Below are positions 7,420 through 14,004 of a stretch of 30,870 bases of DNA, one piece after another; position 1 is the stretch's first letter; every line of letters begins with the position of its first letter. Under the pieces are notes generated by a model, which worked only from the letters and a program-made list of their open reading frames with translations, was not told the origin of the DNA and did no database searches. This stretch comes from a virus: IMG/VR virus record IMGVR_UViG_3300032293_001788, positions 1 through 30,870 of that record. One strand, 5' to 3'. A program made the position numbers and the translations under genes.

Positions 7420-7523
7420 CCTGCTCTATTCAGTAGATGCCGTGCATTTTCCTCATTCCATTCAGAAACTGGCAACGGCTTCCACGCATTCTCAACACTA
7501 AGTCCGTTGATAATATTACTCAT
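7302..7523 (-). CDS. DUF1800 N-terminal fragment
   Basis: 73-codon ORF whose first ~42 residues hold the family N-terminus (WNEENARHLLNRAGWSAT; compare the usual HLLRRAGFG). After about residue 42 the reading becomes nonsense and ends, while the family continues in the frame at 6016-7419. Starting at the ATG at 7523, it is the real start of the DUF1800 gene. No standard -1 slippery heptamer is in phase here, so mutation or a sequencing error is likelier than programmed frameshifting. Confidence 0.65.
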   Translation of the reverse strand: MSNIINGLSVENAWKPLPVSEWNEENARHLLNRAGWSATQDRVSRHYKMDWVVHSTSCFRSTHQAVAYPNRRL

Positions 7524-7576
7524 ACAATATATAAGTATATACCAACGGACCCAAGAATATTCTATTTACAAAACAT

Positions 7577-7753
7577 TTACGTTTTTGTATTGTCCTTGTC
7601 TTTATCTTTCATCTTACGAATATCAAGTGAAAGAACCAGCAGCAGCATAAAGTTGCCTGCTGTAATCTGCCAAGGATTTCCGACCAAAACGCCCAGACCA
7701 GCAACGGTCAAAGCAAATAAACAAAGAAGGGCTTCAATGATAGTGTATCGCAT
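7577..7753 (-). CDS. Small two-span membrane protein
   Basis: 58 residues from the ATG at 7753. Two hydrophobic segments (TIIEALLCLFALTVAGLGVLVG and NFMLLLVLSLDI) are joined by a short GNPWQIT loop, with a Lys/Asp-rich C-terminus (KMKDKDKDNTK). No family recognised. A good promoter lies 10 nt before the ATG, leaving an RNA leader of at most a few bases. Confidence 0.55.
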   Translation of the reverse strand: MRYTIIEALLCLFALTVAGLGVLVGNPWQITAGNFMLLLVLSLDIRKMKDKDKDNTKT

Positions 7754-7865
7754 AGTGTTTGTAATATACAACAGTAATGGAAGATGTCAAATAGTTTCTT
7801 TCTTGGTAAGTTATTATAACTCGTTGAAAAATGCTTGTTTTTGACATATTATGCTATTTATATGT
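7754..7865. promoter_or_regulatory. Divergent promoter region
   Basis: Minus strand: TTGACA (7785-7790), 16-nt spacer, TATATT (7763-7768), directing the gene at 7577-7753 with almost no leader. Plus strand: TTGACA (7841-7846) upstream of the flavoprotein start at 7866; its -10 is poor (TATATG at short spacing). Confidence 0.55.
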
Positions 7866-8636
7866 ATGTCCAATTTTGAATCTACATTCCTAAAGCACAG
7901 AGCATTGCTCAAAGAACATTTTATGCTCAATGAAAATGCTGAGTATGAAGGCAAGTTGGACAAGATGATAGAACACCTCAAGGGCAAGAAGAAAGTTTTA
8001 TTTCTTACTACCAGCACTCGTTGGTCAGGCGACAAGCAAAAGCCAAAAAGCACTGTGCTCGCTGAACATATTGCTGAAGAAGTTGGCAAAAATGTTGAAC
8101 TTATTGACGTTGGTGCCTTGACAATACATTGCTGCGAAGGTAATGTAAGTAAAAATGAAGGAAACAACTGCGGAGTAAAAGAATCTGCTCTAAAAGATAA
8201 AGAAAAAAATCCGACCGGCGATCATCGTTGCTGGGCTTCATTCAATAACAAAGATGATGAACTATGGAAAATATCTAAGTCGCTCTTCGAGGCTGAGAGT
8301 GTTGTGTTTTTTGTTAGTGTTCGTTGGGGCCAAACTAATAGCGTATATCAAAAACTCATAGAACGCTTGACTTGGCTGGAAAATAGACACAGCACACTAA
8401 ACGAAGATAATATCATCAAAGACAAAGAAACAGGTATTGTCTTGATTGGTCAGAACTGGAATGGTGAGAATGTACTTGATACTCAAAAGCAAGTATTGAA
8501 GTTTTTTGGCTTCAAGGTTCCAGATGTGTTGTCATTCAACTGGCAGTATTTGGATAATCCAAAAGACGAATCACAAAGCAGCTACAAAAAAGCCCCCTCT
8601 GCGTTTGAAGAGGCTTTTGATGTCAAACTGAAATAA
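7866..8636 (+). CDS. Flavodoxin-fold NAD(P)H-dependent reductase
   Basis: 256 residues from MSNFESTF; five codons further upstream are open but less likely. After ~38 helical residues comes a flavodoxin-like domain: KKVLFLTTSTRWSGDKQKPKST (strand and phosphate-binding loop), LIDVGALTIHCCEGN, then ESVVFFVSVRWGQTNSVYQKLIERLTWL, similar to the second flavin-contact loop in FMN-dependent NADPH:quinone/FMN reductases. Probably binds FMN and transfers hydride from NAD(P)H. One of few plus-strand genes; its stop is 4 nt from the converging gene at 8641. Redox support for ThyX or bilin reduction is conceivable but speculative. Confidence 0.65.
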   Translation: MSNFESTFLKHRALLKEHFMLNENAEYEGKLDKMIEHLKGKKKVLFLTTSTRWSGDKQKPKSTVLAEHIAEEVGKNVELIDVGALTIHCCEGNVSKNEGNNCGVKESALKDKEKNPTGDHRCWASFNNKDDELWKISKSLFEAESVVFFVSVRWGQTNSVYQKLIERLTWLENRHSTLNEDNIIKDKETGIVLIGQNWNGENVLDTQKQVLKFFGFKVPDVLSFNWQYLDNPKDESQSSYKKAPSAFEEAFDVKLK

Positions 8637-8640
8637 TATA

Positions 8641-9201
8641 TCAGGGAATACGAAGTCTGATATAACTTATGCCACGTTCAATGGCATACAAGACCTTGTT
8701 GATTAGACGACGTATCTTGGCCCATACTTTGGTACGAAAGATATACTTGTTATACCACTTGTTTCTTTCCTTTTCATCCTGTTGTTGCCATTCAATCGTT
8801 CGCTGCTTGCGTTCTGCGTTGGCTGTCTTATCGCACTTGAATAGTTCTATCTTATCCAACTTGCCGTGGGTAAAATATGCAACATACTCAATCCAATAAT
8901 CATATTCGTCTCGGTCAAGCATAGTATAAAAATATATCTTACCGTGCTGACCATCCAGTTCTTCTTTATATGGCTCTTGGCGGTCAATATATCCACCCAA
9001 AAAAGATTCAGAATCTTCTATCCATTCGGTCTTTCTATATTTCTCCACAAACAATCTGCCGCCCTGAATATAATAACTAGCCATTACGTTGTCTAAATCT
9101 TTTGTTTGGAAAGATTCAGCAGACAGATCAATGCCAAGAGCATCAATCTCTGAGTTGGTTGGCAGTTTATCTGCCACATTGATATAGTCGAACATTCCCA
9201 T
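8641..9201 (-). CDS. Conserved phage hypothetical (MGMFDYINV family)
   Basis: 186 residues. The N-terminus MGMFDYINVADKLP with FQTKDLDNVMASYYIQGGRLF is a pattern I recognise from many phage and prophage proteins of unknown function. The middle is beta-rich and acidic, the C-terminus strongly basic and helical (RTKVWAKIRRLINKVLYAIER). A GAGG ribosome binding site lies 8-9 nt before the ATG. Last gene of the thyX operon. Confidence 0.65.
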   Translation of the reverse strand: MGMFDYINVADKLPTNSEIDALGIDLSAESFQTKDLDNVMASYYIQGGRLFVEKYRKTEWIEDSESFLGGYIDRQEPYKEELDGQHGKIYFYTMLDRDEYDYWIEYVAYFTHGKLDKIELFKCDKTANAERKQRTIEWQQQDEKERNKWYNKYIFRTKVWAKIRRLINKVLYAIERGISYIRLRIP

Positions 9202-9233
9202 AGTATTATCCTCGTTTAATCAATATATATGAA

Positions 9234-9860
9234 TTATAATAACTTGAACGCAGCGATTGTATGCTGAAATGGGTTACCTTCTATGTTCTTTACCAGATTT
9301 AGCATCTCTGCTGCAACTTCTCGTATTTCCTTTTGAGCATCCGGCTTGTTGCGTAAAGACAAGAAGTGATAGAACGAACGCCAGTTGAACATAACATCAG
9401 CACAAATCTGGCTGTTGTACGTCTTAAAGAATCTGGCACTTTCCTTTACACGCTTCTTGTCCATACCTCTATTTACAAGATCTGCCACACACTTATGATA
9501 TAGTTCATTGCCCTTTTCTGTGTATGCTTGCAGCAAGTCCTTCCAGTCCTGCGGCCAATCATCGGGTATAAGAAACTTGTCCTGCTTGATTTCTTTGTAT
9601 CTGGCACTTTCACCATTCACAGATACACCAACTCGGTGCTTAATCAAATGAATATGGGAAGCGATGTCTGTATCTACAAGGAAATGAAGACTGCTTTTCT
9701 CAAACGGAGTATGATGTCCGTGGTCAGCAAGCATCTTTAGCAGAGCAGGTATGCGATTACGCTTTTCTTCTGTTATTTCTCTGCTGGTAGATGTCCAAGC
9801 CGAACAGGCGATTATTGTATCATCTCCATAGTATCCCAACAATTCTACTGTATTATTCAT
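9234..9860 (-). CDS. thyX: Flavin-dependent thymidylate synthase ThyX
   Basis: 208 residues. ThyX makes dTMP from dUMP using methylene-tetrahydrofolate, FAD and NADPH. The sequence has GHHTPFE (48-54), a KHRVGVSVNGESARY segment (74-88) that is the RHR-X7-S ThyX motif in its phage-like K-H-R form with one extra residue, and FNWRSFYHFLSLR with the usual Arg/His residues. Start chosen at 9860 because MNNTVELLG matches the family N-terminus and overlaps the HNH stop (ATGAATAA). A diverged copy of its first 19 codons lies at 10462-10521 beyond the HNH gene, so the gene's 5' end was replaced when the endonuclease inserted. Confidence 0.92.
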   Translation of the reverse strand: MNNTVELLGYYGDDTIIACSAWTSTSREITEEKRNRIPALLKMLADHGHHTPFEKSSLHFLVDTDIASHIHLIKHRVGVSVNGESARYKEIKQDKFLIPDDWPQDWKDLLQAYTEKGNELYHKCVADLVNRGMDKKRVKESARFFKTYNSQICADVMFNWRSFYHFLSLRNKPDAQKEIREVAAEMLNLVKNIEGNPFQHTIAAFKLL

Positions 9861-10428
9861 GTAATTCGTATTTTTTTGTTTTAGTATTAAATTTAATTTT
9901 TCCACTCTTTACAAGCGAATATGCAATTTTTTCAAGCGAGTCGTGCATACTTGAATGTTCTTCTTCATTGCTGTATAAACATAAATTCTTTAATTCATTA
10001 TTTAATTTATCCCCGTCTATATGATGAACCCCTTCTCCTTTACCATATCTCGTTCTTTTTAATTTTCTACCAATATAATTTTCCATAACCAGAATATGTT
10101 CTGGTCTATACATTTCCCATCCATTTTCTATTTCCAAATATTCTTTAGATTTAACATATCTATATCCTCTCTGTGAGACGTATTCGCATTTTTCCTTCCT
10201 GTTATCATAGCGAGGTTTATAAGGATATTTCTTACCTTTATTATAATCATTACCATATTGTCTCTGGAATTCACTTCTATCTAAATCAAATTTTCGTCTG
10301 CCCCTTAATTGAATTGCATCCCATGTTCTGTTAGGAAGAAGCCGCATTAACGCATCTTTTTCCATAGTTTCATAATTAGTTTTTATAATTAAATCTTCTT
10401 CTTTTGACCATATTTTATTTGTATTCAT
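9853..10428 (-). CDS. HNH homing endonuclease inserted at thyX
   Basis: 191 residues. The N-terminus (residues 6-45, WSKEEDLIIKTNYETM through NRTWDAIQLRGRR) is a Myb/SANT-like helix-turn-helix for DNA binding. The C-terminal HNH_3-type nuclease has RPEHILVMENYIGRKL, HHIDGDKLNNELKNL (His135, His136, Asn143) and a final His in EEEHSSMH. Its last codons overlap thyX, so it sits between a leftover thyX start and the working gene. Such free-standing HNH genes spread by cutting an empty thyX allele. Confidence 0.88.
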   Translation of the reverse strand: MNTNKIWSKEEDLIIKTNYETMEKDALMRLLPNRTWDAIQLRGRRKFDLDRSEFQRQYGNDYNKGKKYPYKPRYDNRKEKCEYVSQRGYRYVKSKEYLEIENGWEMYRPEHILVMENYIGRKLKRTRYGKGEGVHHIDGDKLNNELKNLCLYSNEEEHSSMHDSLEKIAYSLVKSGKIKFNTKTKKYELHE

Positions 10429-10461
10429 AATACTATAAATATGGTTCAGATATAGTTTTTT

Positions 10462-10521
10462 TCAGAAAAAATGTAGTTCATCACTGCCATAATGTCCAAT
10501 AAGTTCTACTTTGTTATTCAT
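10462..10521 (-). pseudogene. Remnant 5' end of the original thyX
   Basis: 20 codons (19 residues plus stop) beginning MNNKVELIGHYGSDE. This aligns with the working ThyX start MNNTVELLGYYGDDT; the reading then runs into LHFF and a stop. The ATG overlaps the stop of the preceding gene (ATGA), as expected for the original operon junction. The DNA differs from the working copy at many third positions, so it is a diverged homologue rather than a recent direct repeat. Confidence 0.75.
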
Positions 10522-10916
10522 TCTTCAATATTTTTTTGGTGTTGTAATCCTACGTCTTCTGTAAGCACAAGAGATAGTATATCAAGCGAGTCTTTTGTCA
10601 ATGGCATAAGAGTGCTATATACAGGACTATCATTGATAGTTTCATCATCAAACCCTTCAAGTTCCATAGCACGAATAAGTCCTCTATTTAGTATAGATGC
10701 TTTTGCTCCTTCTTCACTAAAGTCAGGAAAGATTGTTACAAATCCTGTGTCTGTTTGTATATCGCAGATTGATGCGTGATATTTGCCATCATCGCTCGTG
10801 GTTGTTTCGCAGTCACATACCAACCCAACGTCTGGGTCTCTTTTTACTGCTGCGGCAACAATAGCATCAGCAAACTCTTTGACGGCATCATCTACTTTTT
10901 GGTTTAGTTTAGTCAT
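10518..10916 (-). CDS. Hypothetical protein upstream of thyX
   Basis: 132 residues from MTKLNQKVDD. N-terminal helix, then DVGLVCDCETTTSDDGKYHASICDIQTDTGFVTIF, likely beta strands, and an acidic C-terminal half. No family recognised. Overlaps the gene at 10909 by 8 nt and the thyX remnant by ATGA, so it was translationally coupled to thyX before the endonuclease arrived. Confidence 0.6.
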   Translation of the reverse strand: MTKLNQKVDDAVKEFADAIVAAAVKRDPDVGLVCDCETTTSDDGKYHASICDIQTDTGFVTIFPDFSEEGAKASILNRGLIRAMELEGFDDETINDSPVYSTLMPLTKDSLDILSLVLTEDVGLQHQKNIEE

Positions 10917-11133
10917 TTTTCTTTGGCCAATACTTTTCGCCGCCAAAATAATAGCGTGTGCGTTTGATTGCCTCAAGGTCAATGATATAATCTGCCAACT
11001 CTTCCTTCTGGAAAGGCTCCAGTTTCTTGAGTTTCTTCAATGCTTTGATATTGCTTTCAATATGACCAATAGATTCTGATAGAGCATTTACTACAAGATT
11101 ATCAATAACTTCTTCGTCGATTTCAATTTTCAT
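10909..11133 (-). CDS. Small helical phage protein, paralogue A
   Basis: 74 residues: MKIEIDEEVIDNLVVNAL, a long helix with Lys/Leu repeats, then IDLEAIKRTRYYFGG. The same plan (MKI, acidic strand, helix with consecutive Lys, YFG near the end) occurs in the gene at 11393-11602. Similar short proteins are widespread in phages, without known role. The ATG overlaps the stop at 11130. Confidence 0.6.
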   Translation of the reverse strand: MKIEIDEEVIDNLVVNALSESIGHIESNIKALKKLKKLEPFQKEELADYIIDLEAIKRTRYYFGGEKYWPKKND

Positions 11134-11396
11134 GATTTACAAGTTTTTATATAGATTGGAGTTTTTTCACCGACATAAGCACATTCAATATTATAATGAA
11201 AATATTCCCACGCATCGTCCTCGGTCATATCTTTTGATAATATTTCTATGATCTTGTCTATGCTATATACTGCCCGAATATTGTCGGTTGTCAATCCAAT
11301 AAATGCTTCATCAAGACCATCAGCAAGCAATACTTCTTCATCAGGATCGCTGCCCGTATATTCATCCACGAACGTGTCTATTTGTTCTCTGTTCAT
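11130..11396 (-). CDS. Small conserved phage protein (EYFHYNIECAYVGEKTPI)
   Basis: 88 residues. An acidic N-terminus and DGLDEAFIGLTTDNIRAVYSIDKIIEIL lead into DDAWEYFHYNIECAYVGEKTPIYI. The pattern 'A..YF.(F/Y)N(V/I)..A(Y/W)VGE.TP' is one I recognise from many phage and metagenomic small proteins of unknown function. Four-base overlaps with both neighbours indicate coupled translation. Confidence 0.65.
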   Translation of the reverse strand: MNREQIDTFVDEYTGSDPDEEVLLADGLDEAFIGLTTDNIRAVYSIDKIIEILSKDMTEDDAWEYFHYNIECAYVGEKTPIYIKTCKS

Positions 11397-11602
11397 TTGT
11401 TTGCTCCAAAATAATCAGACACAATCTTTAGTGCTGGTAGCAACTTCTCAAAATATTCCTTGTCTTCGGTTTGATATTTCTCAAGTTTCTTTTTCTTTTT
11501 CAGTACCGTCAACTCTTCTTTTACAAAGTTATTATGCCAACGCAACTGACTCTTGACCACAGAGTCAATCAACTCAGGTTCCATTTCGATTTGTATTTTC
11601 AT
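11393..11602 (-). CDS. Small helical phage protein, paralogue B
   Basis: 69 residues from MKIQIEMEPEL. Resembles the gene at 10909 (VV..QL/NAL, a Lys-rich helix LKKKKKLEKYQ, and ending YFGANK). Eight more upstream codons are open, but the MKI start matches the paralogue. Its start lies inside the end of the gene at 11574 (29-nt overlap). Confidence 0.55.
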   Translation of the reverse strand: MKIQIEMEPELIDSVVKSQLRWHNNFVKEELTVLKKKKKLEKYQTEDKEYFEKLLPALKIVSDYFGANK

Positions 11603-11798
11603 CGGTATACTCAATGTTATAATCAAAATCGTTCATGATATGGTCCCATAGCATTTCGCGCTCACGGTCTTCTTTTAGTTCCATTCTTTCATTGAGCGTG
11701 CCAATCATAAAATCAATAACCGCATCATTTGCATGCATGAAGTCCTTGATGCGAGTAATGTCCTTCTTATATTTGCTGTCAATTATTAGTTTTTTCAT
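11574..11798 (-). CDS. Small charged helical protein
   Basis: 74 residues from MKKLIIDSKYKKDI. Mixed-charge helices (NERMELKEDREREMLWDHIMNDFDYNIEY) and a polar tail. Possibly a more distant member of the 10909/11393 family. Overlaps the upstream 50-residue gene by 20 nt. Confidence 0.5.
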   Translation of the reverse strand: MKKLIIDSKYKKDITRIKDFMHANDAVIDFMIGTLNERMELKEDREREMLWDHIMNDFDYNIEYTDENTNRNGT

Positions 11799-11931
11799 TT
11801 TTCTTGGCTTTGTTTTTTGTTTCAGTTCCAACTACAGGTTGTTGTTTTCTAAAGATATTGTTCCAGTTTTCGCAGTATTGCGTATATGATACGCTGTATG
11901 GTCTTGGTTTGCTTCCTTTTCCGTTGCTCAT
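11779..11931 (-). CDS. 50-residue phage protein (MSNGKGSKPRPYSVS)
   Basis: A short ORF beginning MSNGKGSKPRPYSVSYTQYCENWNNIF. This matches the layout of a common unnamed phage family (M-S-K/N-G-K-G-S-x-P-R-P-F/Y-S-V, then a W..IF motif). The tail is Lys/Asn-rich and disordered. One base separates it from the stop of the gene at 11933, consistent with the same operon. Confidence 0.6.
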   Translation of the reverse strand: MSNGKGSKPRPYSVSYTQYCENWNNIFRKQQPVVGTETKNKAKKNEKTNN

Positions 11932-11932
11932 A

Positions 11933-12529
11933 TTAGTTGTCCAAAAGATATTCTTTGTTTTTTGGGAGGTTTTTCACGGGAATATATTCACGCTCGGCCA
12001 ATTCTGGATTGGTCTTTGCTTCTTCAATATTTAGTGTTTTATACCATCCACCTCTATGTCCTCCACTTACGTGTAGTTCACCCGGCTTGCCAGAATATTC
12101 GCAGGTTCTGGCAGACAATATTTCAGCATAATGAACAATGCCATCAATATAGTTGCGATAACCATCCTTGATTTCATTTATATCTGGATACTTTCCAGAT
12201 TCTCCAAGTTTGTTCAGTTTTTCATCAAACTCAAGTTTGTAATAAAAGCGAAGCATACCAAACTTCTCTTTTACCTGCGTAGCAATAAACTTTGGCGGAT
12301 TTACTTGAAAAAATGCATTGCCATCATTCTGATCTCGGTCGGCTGGATCTATGGATATTCCAGTAGAATATAACTCGGTGCAGGCTTGACACATTGAATC
12401 AATAATATCATACCAGCCGTCGCTGCACTCAAAACCCCATCCCATACAAGAGTGTAGAACAGAAGTTTGTCTGTCCACGAATACACTCGGATATTTCTCA
12501 CAAAGTTGTTTGTCTAGATTTGGACTCAT
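11933..12529 (-). CDS. Conserved phage hypothetical with Cys/Gly/Trp motifs
   Basis: 198 residues. LCEKYPSVFVDR, CMGWGFECSDGWYDIIDSMCQAC, ATQVKEKFGMLRFYY and AEILSARTCEYSGKPGELHVSGGHRGGWYKTL are landmarks of a widespread phage and bacterial family that I know only as hypothetical. In many members the C-terminal part is a CxxC...C zinc knuckle; here only Cys-Glu-Tyr-Ser-Gly remains, so metal binding is doubtful. Follows the bilin reductase gene by 7 nt. Confidence 0.7.
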   Translation of the reverse strand: MSPNLDKQLCEKYPSVFVDRQTSVLHSCMGWGFECSDGWYDIIDSMCQACTELYSTGISIDPADRDQNDGNAFFQVNPPKFIATQVKEKFGMLRFYYKLEFDEKLNKLGESGKYPDINEIKDGYRNYIDGIVHYAEILSARTCEYSGKPGELHVSGGHRGGWYKTLNIEEAKTNPELAEREYIPVKNLPKNKEYLLDN

Positions 12530-12536
12530 AAAATTT

Positions 12537-13211
12537 TTACCATTTCAATTCTATCTCTGGAAATAGATGATTGTCAATGAAGTTCTTTACGTCTTCTTCT
12601 TTATGACCGCAGTTTATAAGAAAGCGTGATGTATGTATATTGTTTTTTTGATTGACGCAATAGTGATTGTGAGCAGGAGCATTATTGACATTTCCAATCG
12701 TCCCGCCAACATTTTCAATATAAAACTTCATACAATCCTTTGCCACATCAATGACTTGATTGAGTTCTTCATCTGTATTTACCATACCTGCCGCAATCAT
12801 ATTTGGACTAAAGATGCGTTTGCCCCAATCTGGCAGTTCTCTATCCTTTTTCCATACAAGGTCTTTGGTCTTTTCCTTGAACCATATATTCATAGGATGA
12901 TTTTCATCACCCATACTAAAGTCAAGAAATACACCTGTGATTTTATTGGCTCCGCATATTACGTCAAAGCCAAAAATAGGAGAACTATCATCGAGGTGTG
13001 GAAAGATGCAGATATGCATAATCCACATCTTTTTTGACGATGATACATCCAATACTTCAATATGACCACGGCGAAATCTTAGATTACGAAATATTCTATT
13101 TGTCCAAGCATATTTGGATAGTTCTTGTAGTTCTATCTCAATACTATCCTTGGCCAGCAACAAATATAAGTCGCTGCTCAAGGTTCGCATCTTGTCAAAT
13201 ATAACACTCAT
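12537..13211 (-). CDS. Ferredoxin-dependent bilin reductase (PcyA/PcyX type)
   Basis: 224 residues. The family reduces biliverdin IXalpha to phycobilins with electrons from ferredoxin. Seen: RRGHIEVLDV (Glu52), KMWIMHICIFPH (His66) and SPIFGFDVICGANKITGVFLDFS (Asp83), matching the Glu, His and Asp active-site residues of PcyA, and a C-terminal HYCVNQKNNIHTSRFL...FIDNHLFPE, the usual YCxxQxxN...LFP ending. Start and heme oxygenase stop overlap as TAATG, so the two are coupled. Product could be phycoerythrobilin, as for PcyX from viral metagenomes, or phycocyanobilin; a PcyX assignment is inference from the non-cyanophage-like context. Confidence 0.85.
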   Translation of the reverse strand: MSVIFDKMRTLSSDLYLLLAKDSIEIELQELSKYAWTNRIFRNLRFRRGHIEVLDVSSSKKMWIMHICIFPHLDDSSPIFGFDVICGANKITGVFLDFSMGDENHPMNIWFKEKTKDLVWKKDRELPDWGKRIFSPNMIAAGMVNTDEELNQVIDVAKDCMKFYIENVGGTIGNVNNAPAHNHYCVNQKNNIHTSRFLINCGHKEEDVKNFIDNHLFPEIELKW

Positions 13212-13765
13212 TACAACCAAAGATCACGTTTGACTCCGCATATTTCATCAACAATATCAATCGTATAACCAAATGCCTTATTTGCTTCTTCTGCCAAGTT
13301 TGGCGTAGCAAACTCACGCATCTTCATACGCAGTGCAGGCAGATTATGCTCAAAATCATACATTCTACCAGTGCTTGGCACAAGGCTCTTTAGCATTTGA
13401 CCACCAAACATATCACCAGCAAATCTTACATAAAAGTGAGCAGCAACCTTTTCCTTGTCATCAAGATTGATAAGATAGTTGTAATATAGTGTAGTACATA
13501 GGCGAATAATACATCTCTTACCATTTACAGTATTTGCTTCTTCAAGGTCTGCCTTGATTTTATCTGAACGCTTGATGCCATCAAACTCTTGTAGTATACC
13601 AAATCTATTGGCGGCATATTCAAGCCCATCATATACCAACGCAAACTGAGTCAGATAATCCATATATTCATATGGCGTAAGTGCCTTTGCCATAAGCAAA
13701 CGCATAAATACGGTATTCTCTGCTTTAGTATGACTTTCTGCTGTAAGTTCTCTTAGTGTGCTCAT
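13211..13765 (-). CDS. ho1: Heme oxygenase (biliverdin-forming)
   Basis: 184 residues. Opens heme to biliverdin IXalpha, CO and Fe(II) using O2 and reduced ferredoxin or a reductase. LRELTAESHTKAEN carries His12, the expected axial heme ligand. HFYVRFAGDMFGGQML (110-125) is the distal helix with the family's G-D-x-x-G-G motif. LTQFALVYDGLEYA corresponds to the family's Y-L-x-x-x-x-x-Y-x-x-L-E segment. Shorter than the ~240 residues of cyanobacterial enzymes. Overlaps the bilin reductase gene, its natural partner, by one base. Cytoplasmic. Confidence 0.88.
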   Translation of the reverse strand: MSTLRELTAESHTKAENTVFMRLLMAKALTPYEYMDYLTQFALVYDGLEYAANRFGILQEFDGIKRSDKIKADLEEANTVNGKRCIIRLCTTLYYNYLINLDDKEKVAAHFYVRFAGDMFGGQMLKSLVPSTGRMYDFEHNLPALRMKMREFATPNLAEEANKAFGYTIDIVDEICGVKRDLWL

Positions 13766-13773
13766 AAGTTATA

Positions 13774-14004
13774 TCATTTCTTGGTTAGCCAAATATAAAA
13801 TGGCTCAAAAATATTATCTATCGTTTTATTTACTACATATACCATTGGTAGCGTGAACCAAATCAATGGTCCGCACATCAAAAAGAATGTAATCTTTTGC
13901 GGCTGTAATATAACCTTACCAAAGTAAATAGGATACGTGATTGCTCCAATGAGCGACCATAAGCATCCGAATATAAACAATCCTTCAAGTAGTATATTAT
14001 TCAT
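13774..14004 (-). CDS. Small membrane protein with two or three spans
   Basis: 76 residues: ILLEGLFIFGCLWSLIGAITYPIYFG, then ITFFLMCGPLIWFTLPMVYVV, and a short polar end. Probably in the inner membrane. Function unknown. The ATG overlaps the metallophosphoesterase stop by 8 nt, and its own stop lies 8 nt from the heme oxygenase ATG, so it belongs to the bilin operon. Confidence 0.6.
   Translation of the reverse strand: MNNILLEGLFIFGCLWSLIGAITYPIYFGKVILQPQKITFFLMCGPLIWFTLPMVYVVNKTIDNIFEPFYIWLTKK

Noticed and set aside
7395-7420. Programmed -1 frameshift in DUF1800
   Set aside because: No slippery heptamer in the right phase and no strong downstream structure seen; mutation or sequence error is simpler.
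9853-10521. Group I intron in thyX carrying the HNH gene
   Set aside because: The exon sequence is duplicated rather than split, the downstream thyX is complete with its own start, and no intron core was apparent.
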